The notes beneath the pieces are model-generated. The model had not been told where the DNA came from and made no database searches. It saw only the letters and a program-made list of their open reading frames with translations. Source: Suttonella ornithocola (GTDB lineage: Bacteria; Pseudomonadota; Gammaproteobacteria; Cardiobacteriales; Cardiobacteriaceae). From it: DNA of 11,395 nt. The stretch lies in the NCBI RefSeq assembly GCF_001889065.1, contig NZ_LWHB01000148.1, positions 1 to 11,395 on the forward strand. The letters run 5' to 3'. Of the stretch, positions 1-7,234 are shown piece after piece. The position numbers were made by a program, and so were the translations under genes. Within the stretch, counting starts at the first letter, position 1, and every line of letters starts with the position of its first letter.

Positions 1-407
1 AAAAGGACAAGTTTGTCATGGAAGTGATAACTGGCATTTAAAGAACCAGAGCAATGCGATTGGTAGCCATTATCAATGGAGAATTGTTTGCCTTACGCTT
101 ATATGATGGTTCTATTAACAGCGATATTTTCTCTCATTGGGTGAGAGAAGCACTGTTACCTGAGTTACCTAAAAACAGTGTAATTGTCATGGACAATGCC
201 GCTTTTCATAAACGCAGTGATATTCAAGCAATCATTGAAGAGCATGGGCATGAGATAGTTTGGTTACCCCCTTATAGTCCAGACTTAAATCCTATTGAAA
301 AGATGTGGGCTTGGATTAAGCAAATACGCAAAGAATGGCGGATGGATTGTATTGATACTTTATGCTTTTATCTGCTTTGGATTGGATTGGATTGGATTGG
401 GTTTTAG
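1..407 (+). pseudogene. IS630-family transposase, 3' fragment, frameshifted
   Basis: This is the C-terminal part of a DDE transposase of the IS630/Tc1 type, and it runs off the left edge. The open frame from 54 to 407 (117 codons) carries the second catalytic Asp in VIVMDNAAFHK and the final Glu in YSPDLNPIEKMWAWIK, both hallmarks of the family. Upstream, this frame is closed by a TAA at 39-41. The frame beginning at base 2 instead reads KGQVCHGSDNWHL, which resembles the sequence that precedes this block in IS630 proteins. Removing one A from the AAA at 40-42 joins the two as ...NWHLRTRAMRLVAIING, so I infer a one-base insertion. The ATG at 54 is therefore probably not a true start. The C-terminus reads LLWIGLDWIGF and is encoded by an ATTGG tandem repeat. 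The element is probably inactive unless the shift is programmed or is a sequencing error. Confidence 0.82.
376..401. repeat. ATTGG pentanucleotide tandem repeat
   Basis: Four perfect ATTGG units (381-400) are preceded by an imperfect unit, TTTGG (376-380), and followed by one more G. The repeat lies within the last codons of the transposase frame. The unit length is not a multiple of three, so gain or loss of one copy would change the C-terminal reading frame and the stop position. It looks like slippage in a decaying gene. Nothing here indicates function. Confidence 0.8.
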
Positions 408-427
408 ATGATTTCACTATATATACT

Positions 428-532
428 GAGACCTTTGCTACTAGTAGAAAAATTCACACTATGATTTTAATATGTTTTTAAAATTTAAAAAAATGAAATT
501 TCTCTATTTTATGTTTTTTTTACAAAGGTCTC
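428..532. mobile_element. candidate 105-bp MITE with 10-bp terminal inverted repeats
   Basis: GAGACCTTTG at 428-437 is exactly the reverse complement of CAAAGGTCTC at 523-532. The pentamer ATACT abuts both outer ends (423-427 and 533-537), as a 5-bp target duplication would. The 85-bp interior is very AT-rich, has no ORF and ends in an eight-T run (513-520 plus neighbours). From memory, GAGACCTTTGCA-type ends occur in IS5-family elements, so this may be a non-autonomous derivative of one. It starts 20 bp after the transposase stop. An alternative is that the right-hand copy is the true right end of the neighbouring transposase's own element and the inner copy is coincidental or a nested end. 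Confidence 0.55.
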
Positions 533-561
533 ATACTATATAATTTTCTCTCACAGTATTT

Positions 562-591
562 CAATATAATTTATTCAAATAAATTATATTG
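562..591. repeat. perfect 30-bp AT-rich palindrome downstream of gatB
   Basis: CAATATAATTTATT (562-575) and its exact reverse complement (578-591) are separated by only CA. In RNA this would give a 14-bp stem. It lies 28 bp beyond the gatB stop on the minus strand. It has just two G/C pairs and no following U-tract in either direction, so it is a poor intrinsic terminator. It could act as an mRNA 3'-end stabilising hairpin, a protein-binding palindrome or a cruciform. Confidence 0.7.
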
Positions 592-619
592 TTACGAAAG
601 ATATGATTTTTATTTACGA

Positions 620-2044
620 TTAACTTAATTTATTCACCAACATTTGATTAACTACTTTAGGGTTAGCCTTTCCTTGAGATTTCTTCAATACCTGTCCAAC
701 TAAGAAGCCTAACATTTTTACTTGTCCATTTTGATAAGCAGAAACTTGTTCTACACAAGAGGCTAATACCTCATCAACCCAAATTTCAATTTGGCTATCA
801 TCATTAACTTGCTTGTAACCTTTTTGTTCAATAATATCATCTACCGATAATGAACTATTATTCCATAACTCTATTAATACCTTCTTAGCATCAGCTGCAG
901 AAATAATATTTTCTTTAATTTTTCCTAGCAACTCTGCAAATTGAATATCGCTAATTTTATTTTCTGAAAAACTCAAATTCCCTTCGTTTAATAATTTTGC
1001 TAAATCATTTTGCATCCAATTTACACAAATCTTAGCATCTTGCACTTTGTGATTGATACTATCAAAAAAATTACCCGTAAAACGGTCTTGGATTAAAAAC
1101 TGAATGGTTTCTTCTGACAAATGATAATCTTTTGAATATCTTTCTTTTCTTTGCTCTGGTAACTCGGGAAGTTCCTCAGTCAACATTTTAATCATATCAT
1201 CATCAACAGATAAGGTTAACAAATCAGGATCTGGAAAATATCTATAATCATTAGCATCTTCTTTTGTCCGCATAGTTCTGGTCTCTAACTTATCCGGATC
1301 GAACAATCGTGTTTCCTGAACAACGGTTTCTCCAGCCTCTAAAACCGCTATTTGTCTCTCAATTTCAATATTTATCGCTTGCTCAACAAAACGAAATGAA
1401 TTGATATTTTTTAACTCCACTCTTTCGTTTAATACATCTGTACCTACTTTTCTAATCGAAACATTTGCATCACAACGAAAAGAACCTTCCTGCATATTTC
1501 CATCACTAATCCCTAAATATCGCACCAAATGATGAATTTTACGCATATAAGCAACGGCTTCTTCAGCGCTACGCATATCTGGCTCAGAAACCAATTCAAT
1601 TAAGGGAACACCTGCCCTATTTAAATCAACTCCTGTTCTATCAGAAAAAGCATCGTGAACAGATTTCCCTGCATCTTCTTCTAATTGTCCGCGATTAATA
1701 CGAACTTCTCTATTAAAAGCTTCTAAATAAATATTTCCACCCAAAATAATCGCTTTTTCTAACTGACTAATTTGATAACCTTTAGGTAGGTCTGGATAAA
1801 AATAATTTTTCCTCATAAATATTGCTGATTGATTGATTTCGCTATTCAAAGCTAAACCGAATAGTATTGCATATTTGACAGCTTGTTTATTTAATACAGG
1901 CAAAACCCCCGGATAACCTAAATCTATCTCGTTTACTTGCGTATTTGGAGCAGCGCCAAATTTTGTCGGAGAAGAAGAAAAAAGCTTACTTTGAGTAGAA
2001 AGTTGAATATGGAGTTCCAATCCAATAACAGCTTCATAAGACAT
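620..2044 (-). CDS. gatB: Aspartyl/glutamyl-tRNA(Asn/Gln) amidotransferase subunit B
   Basis: GatB is the kinase and tRNA-binding subunit of the GatCAB amidotransferase. This cytoplasmic enzyme converts misacylated Glu-tRNA(Gln) and/or Asp-tRNA(Asn) to the amide form. The 474 residues match the usual length. Visible family blocks are GLELHIQL (8-15), RKNYFYPDLPKGYQISQ (78-94), LEEDAGKS (121-128), NRAGVPLIELVSEPD (142-156), GNMQEGSFRCDANVSIR (182-198) and YRYFPDPDL (268-276). A YqeY-like tail follows from about residue 330. The segment near 35-50 lacks the zinc-type cysteines found in some GatB proteins. The ATG at 2044 has AGGA about 8 bases upstream. Normally gatB follows gatC-gatA; here it stands alone, 62 bp beyond pilQ and behind that gene's terminator. 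I see no good promoter in the gap, so expression may depend on weak local signals or read-through. A palindrome follows it. Confidence 0.97.
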   Translation of the reverse strand: MSYEAVIGLELHIQLSTQSKLFSSSPTKFGAAPNTQVNEIDLGYPGVLPVLNKQAVKYAILFGLALNSEINQSAIFMRKNYFYPDLPKGYQISQLEKAIILGGNIYLEAFNREVRINRGQLEEDAGKSVHDAFSDRTGVDLNRAGVPLIELVSEPDMRSAEEAVAYMRKIHHLVRYLGISDGNMQEGSFRCDANVSIRKVGTDVLNERVELKNINSFRFVEQAINIEIERQIAVLEAGETVVQETRLFDPDKLETRTMRTKEDANDYRYFPDPDLLTLSVDDDMIKMLTEELPELPEQRKERYSKDYHLSEETIQFLIQDRFTGNFFDSINHKVQDAKICVNWMQNDLAKLLNEGNLSFSENKISDIQFAELLGKIKENIISAADAKKVLIELWNNSSLSVDDIIEQKGYKQVNDDSQIEIWVDEVLASCVEQVSAYQNGQVKMLGFLVGQVLKKSQGKANPKVVNQMLVNKLS

Positions 2045-2056
2045 ACTATATCCTAT

Positions 2057-2086
2057 ATAAAAAATAAGAGCCCCAAGCAGGGGCTC
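2057..2086 (-). terminator. Rho-independent terminator of the pilMNOPQ operon
   Basis: On the minus strand GAGCCCC-TGCTT-GGGGCTC forms a perfect 7-bp GC-rich stem with a 5-base loop (2068-2086), followed by TTATTTTTT. It begins 20 bp after the pilQ stop and lies between pilQ and gatB, marking the end of the pilus operon. Confidence 0.93.
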
Positions 2087-2106
2087 CTGATTATAAAAAG
2101 AAATGA

Positions 2107-4284
2107 TTATTCGCGCAAATTTGAAAACTTATCAGTATCAGTGAGTTTTCTATCAATAATTCTTGGGGTAATAAATACTAACAATTCATTTTTAGTGAAA
2201 ACTTTATTTGTATTTTTAAATGCATGCCCAAGAACAGGAATATCTCCTAATAAAGGTACTTTATTAACCGAAGTTCCTTGCTCTTGCTCATAAATACCCC
2301 CTAAAACAATGGTCTCACCATTTTCTACTTCTACCTTAGTTTGAATTTCGTTGGTATCAATTGGTGGTTCACCATTTACTGTATTTGCATAATCTGCACG
2401 ATCTTTAGTGATATGGATTTCCATACTGACCCGATCATTAGGCGCAATTCTTGGCGTTACTTCCATACTTAACTTAGCATCTTTAAATGAAGTCTGCGTA
2501 CCATTATCACTTACAGATGTATAAGGAATTTCCTGACCAGCAGCCACGAGTGCTTTGTAACCATCTTGCGTAACTACTCTTGGACTAGAAATAATTTCAG
2601 AGCGACCTTCAGCTTGCATCGCTTGCAACTCTAAATCTACCAATACATCGCTGCCTAAAATAGAAATACCATAGGAACCCGGAGTTACTCTACTTTGAGC
2701 TGGTAAATTAACCCCTAGACGTTCTGCTAAAGTAGCTTCATCTCCAGTACCATTATAATGACCCGCATAATTAAGTGTTCCACTGCCAGTTACATCTCCC
2801 CTTTGAAAAGTGACACCAAATCGCGTTCCCAAATCTCTTTGATAATTATCTGTGGTAATCACTAAACGGGAATCTACCATGACTTGACGTACTGGCTCAT
2901 CTAATTTAGCGACTAAATCTCTTACTGCTTGAATTCGAGAAGGAATATCATTGACCAATAAGGTATTGGTACGAGCATCAACTGCAATACTACCTTTTGC
3001 AGAAAGAATAGTATCTTCACTAGTTTTCATTGAATTCCCGTCAGTACTTGCGGATATGGATTTTTTAGAATCTTCAATAATTTTAGCAATATCGCTTGCT
3101 TTTGCATATTTTAATTGAATCAGTTCTGTATGTGACGGTTGTAAAAACTGTTTCTCTCGATATGCTTGTAAAGCTTTAATTTCCATATCATTTAGTTCAG
3201 ATTCAGGCGCAATATAAATAACTTTATCCACTTTACGCATCGCTAGTCCTTTTGTTTTCATAATAATATCTAGTGCTTGATCCCAGGGAACATTGTCTAA
3301 GCGTAAAGTAATATTACCAGTAACACTATCACTGACGACGATATTATTATTAGTAAACTCTGCAATAATTTGAAGAACAGCTCTAACTTCAATATCTTGG
3401 AAATTTAATGATAACGCGCGCGCTGTATAAACCTTATCTGACCCAAAACCTGATAATTCACGCACTTTTCTTGCAGCTTCATCTTCTGAAGGTTTTTTTA
3501 CTTCTATAGAATAAGTATTGCCATTTTGATAAGTGACATATTCATACGCATTACGTCCCATATTTACGGTTAACCGCGTATCGGCACCTTTACGGGTAAT
3601 ATCAACATACCGCACTGGAGAACCATAATCTGCAACATCTAATCTTTTTTGTCCAGATTTAGGAACCATATAGTTAGCAATCGTTGCAACAATGTTAGAA
3701 CCTTCCGTTTTAACACTTACCAAAGCATCATTATCTGGTAAAGTAAATGATAATACTCCCCCATTTTTCCCATTTTTGTGAAACATTGGTGCTAAATCGG
3801 GTACGCTAGCCGTTTGAATTTTATTATTTTTATAAGAAGAATTATTAGTTATGGTAGAAGATACATTTAATTTTACTGGTTGTGCGGTAGCAGGTACGGA
3901 AAAATTATTTTTTCCTACCGTCTGCTGGATTTGAGGTACGGTTACATAAACATCTTTTCCAACTAAATTAACAGTATACTTCGTTGGTAAAGCTAAGTTC
4001 ACTACTGCTCGAGTTTTATTATCTCCTTGAATAACATTGACAGAATATATTCCATTTTGATTGATGTCAGTTTCCCTACTTTTTAAAGCTGAAGTTGTAT
4101 TAGGAAAATCTAAAACAATACCGGCCGGAGAATTCGTGTTAAAAACACTTGGCGTAACGCTTGCATTTTTAAAAATAATTTGATAATCACCTTGCGCATT
4201 AACAGCAGTAGTAACGGAACTAATTGCTGCAGCGAAGCTGCCAGAAGTGGCAAGTAAAATACTTAAACAAAGAACCTTTTTCAT
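2107..4284 (-). CDS. pilQ: Type IV pilus secretin PilQ
   Basis: PilQ forms the outer-membrane ring through which the type IV pilus passes. Of the 725 residues, 1-20 are a signal peptide (KKVLCLSILLATSGSFAAA). Two AMIN-type, probably peptidoglycan-binding, domains lie at roughly 25-115 and 175-262. The secretin N0/STN domain lies at 290-362 (VPWDQALDIIMKTKGL). An N1 domain at about 385-460 contains a Ser/Thr/Lys-rich insertion at 408-430 and the VDARTNTLLVNDIP block. The secretin channel covers 530-711, with VPLLGDIPVLGHAFK (676-690) and NELLVFITPRII (699-710). The ATG at 4284 has AGGATG upstream. The gap to pilP is 22 bp, and a strong terminator follows. It is the last gene of the pilMNOPQ cluster and appears intact. 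PilP is expected to bind its N0 domain. Confidence 0.97.
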   Translation of the reverse strand: MKKVLCLSILLATSGSFAAAISSVTTAVNAQGDYQIIFKNASVTPSVFNTNSPAGIVLDFPNTTSALKSRETDINQNGIYSVNVIQGDNKTRAVVNLALPTKYTVNLVGKDVYVTVPQIQQTVGKNNFSVPATAQPVKLNVSSTITNNSSYKNNKIQTASVPDLAPMFHKNGKNGGVLSFTLPDNDALVSVKTEGSNIVATIANYMVPKSGQKRLDVADYGSPVRYVDITRKGADTRLTVNMGRNAYEYVTYQNGNTYSIEVKKPSEDEAARKVRELSGFGSDKVYTARALSLNFQDIEVRAVLQIIAEFTNNNIVVSDSVTGNITLRLDNVPWDQALDIIMKTKGLAMRKVDKVIYIAPESELNDMEIKALQAYREKQFLQPSHTELIQLKYAKASDIAKIIEDSKKSISASTDGNSMKTSEDTILSAKGSIAVDARTNTLLVNDIPSRIQAVRDLVAKLDEPVRQVMVDSRLVITTDNYQRDLGTRFGVTFQRGDVTGSGTLNYAGHYNGTGDEATLAERLGVNLPAQSRVTPGSYGISILGSDVLVDLELQAMQAEGRSEIISSPRVVTQDGYKALVAAGQEIPYTSVSDNGTQTSFKDAKLSMEVTPRIAPNDRVSMEIHITKDRADYANTVNGEPPIDTNEIQTKVEVENGETIVLGGIYEQEQGTSVNKVPLLGDIPVLGHAFKNTNKVFTKNELLVFITPRIIDRKLTDTDKFSNLRE

Positions 4285-4306
4285 GAGTCATCCTATACTT
4301 AAAATA

Positions 4307-4870
4307 TTAATTAAATAATTCCAAAGTTGTCATTCTATTTTGCCACCCACGTGGAACTTTCTGCTTTTCTTGGATTACTATGTGATCGGGATAAATACTC
4401 ATTATTCGACCATTATTTTTTCCTAAATATTCTCCAACTTTTGCTTCAGTAACTCCGGCATCCGGTGTTGCAATAAGAACAGATTGCCGTTTTTTCCCAT
4501 CTACGACAGTTCCTACCATTCTTAACTTATCCAAATCAAACCCTTCTAGAAAATAAGGTTCATGAGGCATAGGAGGTGGATCTCCACAGTCTGCTGACTC
4601 ACAAGTTTGTGCCTCAGGTTTTAAATCAACTGCAGCATCTGTTACAAAAGGTTTTAATTTAAATGGATCTAAAGAACCTCCTTGATATTCAAATGGCTGA
4701 TAGGTAGGAATATTGGGAATTGGGGGGAGATCCACTCTATGACTAGCTTTCATCTGATTTTGCGTATTTCGAATAAATTGACCTACTTCCTCTTGAGGAC
4801 TTTCAAGAAGAAAGCCTGATAACATCAAATACGAAGGAATCAATAATAGTTTATATAAAGACTTATTCAT
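4307..4870 (-). CDS. pilP: Type IV pilus assembly protein PilP, lipobox cysteine missing
   Basis: PilP links the inner-membrane PilN/PilO pair to the secretin PilQ. The 187 residues show a short hydrophobic N-terminus, then a disordered proline-rich stretch with LPPIPNIPTYQPFEYQGGSLDPF-type linker sequence (about 48-70). The C-terminal beta domain follows (about 112-187, LRMVGTVVDGKKRQSVLIAT onward), the part that binds the PilQ N0 domain. Family members are usually lipoproteins with a lipobox ending in Cys. Here the matching site is L17-S18-G19-F20, with a TTT codon at 4811-4813. A TGT-to-TTT change would explain it. The protein then either stays anchored by an uncleaved signal or is not lipidated. 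The gap to pilO is 7 bp and to pilQ 22 bp. Gene identity is secure from order and the C-terminal domain. Confidence 0.93.
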   Translation of the reverse strand: MNKSLYKLLLIPSYLMLSGFLLESPQEEVGQFIRNTQNQMKASHRVDLPPIPNIPTYQPFEYQGGSLDPFKLKPFVTDAAVDLKPEAQTCESADCGDPPPMPHEPYFLEGFDLDKLRMVGTVVDGKKRQSVLIATPDAGVTEAKVGEYLGKNNGRIMSIYPDHIVIQEKQKVPRGWQNRMTTLELFN

Positions 4871-4877
4871 ATTTCAC

Positions 4878-5543
4878 CTATTTACCTTTTTTATCGTCAT
4901 CAGGTAATTCACCACGGCTTAATTTTTCAATATCTTGGTTATAAATATAGGTCTGCAATTGCCCAGTAACAGATATAGCATTATTAGCCCAAAATAGCGA
5001 ACTATCTTTATCTCTATTAGCAGGCGCTATAGTCATTGATACATCTGCAATATTCATAATTCGTTCTAATTTTGTTAATTGCTCAGTGAATTTTGAAAAG
5101 TTTTCAAAATAGGTAGTTGTCGCCATAAAAATAGAAGAAATATCGTAATATTCTTGAACAATAGCATTTTTAGCTGGCGTAAAATCGCCGATATTGATAT
5201 CGTTATCTATCGCAGCTTCATAAACACTATTGATTAACTCAGGCATTTGACTCTGTGTTGGCAAAAATGCTAACTGAGTTTTTAACTGTTCAATCAATTC
5301 TTCCGACCGCTTTTTATAATAGCTCAAATCCAAAGTATATTGATACAGTCTTTGATAATCATTTTTGGCATTTTCGATTTTAGTTTCATTTGCTTGAATT
5401 TCTTCTTCTACAGGAGTAATCATAAATCGGTAAGCTAAAAATATAATCAATACAACAATAATAATCCAAGCAATCACTTTATAATAAATTGGCCAACTAC
5501 CTGGATTATTCATATCAATTTGGGATGGGGAAACAAATTTCAT
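4878..5543 (-). CDS. pilO: Type IV pilus inner-membrane protein PilO
   Basis: PilO pairs with PilN in the inner membrane to form the periplasmic part of the pilus alignment complex. The 221 residues start with a short cytoplasmic tail containing NNPGSWPIYYK. One membrane span follows at about 22-41 (VIAWIIIVVLIIFLAYRFMI), then a coiled coil at about 45-90 and a ferredoxin-like periplasmic domain. That domain includes LPTQSQMPELINSVYEAA and the NIGDFTPA motif, which are typical of PilO. It starts 5 bp after the pilN stop and ends 7 bp before pilP, as expected for a co-translated operon. I see nothing damaged. Confidence 0.96.
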   Translation of the reverse strand: MKFVSPSQIDMNNPGSWPIYYKVIAWIIIVVLIIFLAYRFMITPVEEEIQANETKIENAKNDYQRLYQYTLDLSYYKKRSEELIEQLKTQLAFLPTQSQMPELINSVYEAAIDNDINIGDFTPAKNAIVQEYYDISSIFMATTTYFENFSKFTEQLTKLERIMNIADVSMTIAPANRDKDSSLFWANNAISVTGQLQTYIYNQDIEKLSRGELPDDDKKGK

Positions 5544-5548
5544 TTTGC

Positions 5549-6169
5549 TTACTCCTTATCTGAAAGTAGATTAAGCTCAATTGGTGAATTTGGTAAAACC
5601 GTAACAACCAAAGTAAACGTTCTTACACCTGTATTATCCGTTACATTATACCGTTCATTACTTTCAGCTCGCTTCATAGTATCTAATCGAATTTGAGAAA
5701 ATTTCGGGAATTTTTGAAGAATTGACATAAAAGAAGCTACGCCACTCTCATTTTCAGCAACACCTTCAATCGTCAGTATACTGCTACCTTTTTGAACATC
5801 ACTCGTAAAATTAATAGCATTGATAAAAACAGACTCTGGTGTTTTGGTGGCTAGATAATTTAATATTTCTACTGTCAAAGAACGCTGATTTTGCAATCCT
5901 TGAATAACAAGAATTTGTTTAGTCACTTCTTCTTGTAGCTTTTTCGCATGATTAACTTGTTGTTCTGCTTTTTTTAAGCTTGCTATTTCATTATTTAATG
6001 TAGATATTGCCGCGTCTTGGTCTTCCTTGTAAGTTTTCTTATAAAAATAATAACCAAAGCACAACCCAGCGGTAACCAAGGCAGTGACCATAGAGATTGT
6101 AATGAATTGTTTTTTCTGTTGCTCTCTTAATTGAGCACGCCATGGTTGTAAATTAAACTTTCTTGCCAT
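5549..6169 (-). CDS. pilN: Type IV pilus inner-membrane protein PilN
   Basis: PilN is a bitopic membrane protein that connects cytoplasmic PilM with PilO. The N-terminal tail holds FNLQPWR (residues 5-11), a variant of the INLLPWR peptide that inserts into PilM. A membrane span follows at about 22-43, then a coiled coil (about 50-90) and a periplasmic domain with ESVFINAINF and TIEGVAEN. The 206 residues are of normal length. The ATG at 6169 directly abuts the pilM stop. Its Shine-Dalgarno sequence GGAGG lies in the last codons of pilM, so translation of the two genes is probably coupled. Confidence 0.96.
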   Translation of the reverse strand: MARKFNLQPWRAQLREQQKKQFITISMVTALVTAGLCFGYYFYKKTYKEDQDAAISTLNNEIASLKKAEQQVNHAKKLQEEVTKQILVIQGLQNQRSLTVEILNYLATKTPESVFINAINFTSDVQKGSSILTIEGVAENESGVASFMSILQKFPKFSQIRLDTMKRAESNERYNVTDNTGVRTFTLVVTVLPNSPIELNLLSDKE

Positions 6170-7195
6170 TTATTTACCCTCCATAGCTAAACCAATTGCC
6201 AACCCATGATTCAGTCCAGATTGAAGGAGTTCGCTTTGCCCAGACTGTAATTTTATATGAGAAGATAAAGATAATAATTCTGTAGGAACAGTTAAAAGCG
6301 TTTTGAGTGCTGGAACTAGATCTTGAAGTTGAGAGCCACCACCTGTTAGATAAATAGAATCCAACTTTGTTGCTTCTGCACTACTGGCTTCATAAAAATC
6401 TATAGCTAAGTTGATTTGTTCTGCTAAAGAATGACTATAAGGAGTTAAAACACTGTCATTATATTCAGCGCCAAAAGCTTTATTTAATTTTCGTGTTTCA
6501 GCAGTCTCCATATCAATATCATAAATATCTCTAATCACTTCCGTGGCCTGATTACCACCTATTTGTGGTTCTCGAGCAAAAACATATTGACCATTTTGAT
6601 AGACAAATAAACGAGAACGATTATATCCAATATCCAATATAGCTACTGTTGAACCCGAAACTTCTCCAGCTTGGATAAGATTTTCCACTAACCTTTCGTA
6701 TGCAAAAACATCAACATCCACCTGCGGTGTTAATAATGTTTTTGCTTTATTAGCGAATAGAGCTGTTTTAGCATCTACTATATCTCGTCTAGAAGCAATT
6801 GTTAAATAAGAACCGTCTTTCCCCGGCTGATTTTCAAAATCAAAATAGACTTGATCAATGCTAAATGGTAGTGCTGGACTTAAATCTAACTCAATTGCAC
6901 CTTCTAGCCCTTCTGCAGAAACATCTTCTGGCACCATTACATTTCTCATAATGGTATCACCCACATTAACATGAATGACTGGCTGACCTTTTGTTAGCTT
7001 ATAAATCTTAGATTTAAGAATTTGAGAGATAAAATCTTTTAAAGCTTGTCGGTCTTTACTTTCACGAACAGTACTCGGAACAATTTCATAGCCTAAAAAG
7101 TTTGAGACAAAAGATTTGCCCGACTTTTTCAGCCGAGCAATCTTTATAGCATATTGACCGATATCGATACCGATAAGATCGGGATTTCCCAACAT
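6170..7195 (-). CDS. pilM: Type IV pilus assembly protein PilM, actin-like ATPase
   Basis: PilM is a cytoplasmic FtsA/actin-like protein that binds the PilN N-terminal tail and helps place the pilus machine. The 341 residues show the first phosphate-binding loop, IGIDIGQYAIKIARL (8-22), and the second, AILDIGYNRSRLFVY (185-199). They also show the adenosine-binding block YLTGGGSQLQDL (282-293). RNVMVPEDV (84-92) and ELDLSPALPF (102-111) are typical PilM sequence. The ATG at 7195 has AAGGAG about 7 bases upstream. It is the first gene of the pilus operon and begins 39 bp after gltA, with no obvious promoter or strong terminator in the gap. Transcription may therefore enter from gltA or start within it. 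Confidence 0.96.
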   Translation of the reverse strand: MLGNPDLIGIDIGQYAIKIARLKKSGKSFVSNFLGYEIVPSTVRESKDRQALKDFISQILKSKIYKLTKGQPVIHVNVGDTIMRNVMVPEDVSAEGLEGAIELDLSPALPFSIDQVYFDFENQPGKDGSYLTIASRRDIVDAKTALFANKAKTLLTPQVDVDVFAYERLVENLIQAGEVSGSTVAILDIGYNRSRLFVYQNGQYVFAREPQIGGNQATEVIRDIYDIDMETAETRKLNKAFGAEYNDSVLTPYSHSLAEQINLAIDFYEASSAEATKLDSIYLTGGGSQLQDLVPALKTLLTVPTELLSLSSHIKLQSGQSELLQSGLNHGLAIGLAMEGK

Positions 7196-7214
7196 TATTA
7201 ACTCCTTTTAGTTG

Positions 7215-7232
7215 CCGGGACTTAAGCCACGG
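7215..7232 (-). other. weak stem-loop between gltA and pilM
   Basis: On the minus strand CCGTGGC-TTAA-GTCCCGG can fold with five standard pairs, one G-U pair and one mismatch. No T-tract follows, so I do not call it a terminator. It may be a partial attenuator or processing site between gltA and the pil operon, or chance. Confidence 0.3.
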
Positions 7233-7234
7233 TA

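Noticed and set aside
428..532. Terminator reading of the GAGACCTTTG/CAAAGGTCTC pair
   Set aside because: The arms are 85 bp apart, far too long a loop for an intrinsic terminator. The abutting direct repeats fit transposition better.
408..619. tRNA, small RNA or CRISPR sequence in the left intergenic region
   Set aside because: There is no cloverleaf-like set of stems, no regularly spaced repeats and only AT-rich sequence besides the inverted-repeat unit and palindrome.
1937..2293. 118-codon plus-strand open frame across the pilQ-gatB junction
   Set aside because: It is antisense to the 5' end of gatB, the terminator and the 3' end of pilQ. It has no domain, no good ribosome site and a composition of a chance frame.
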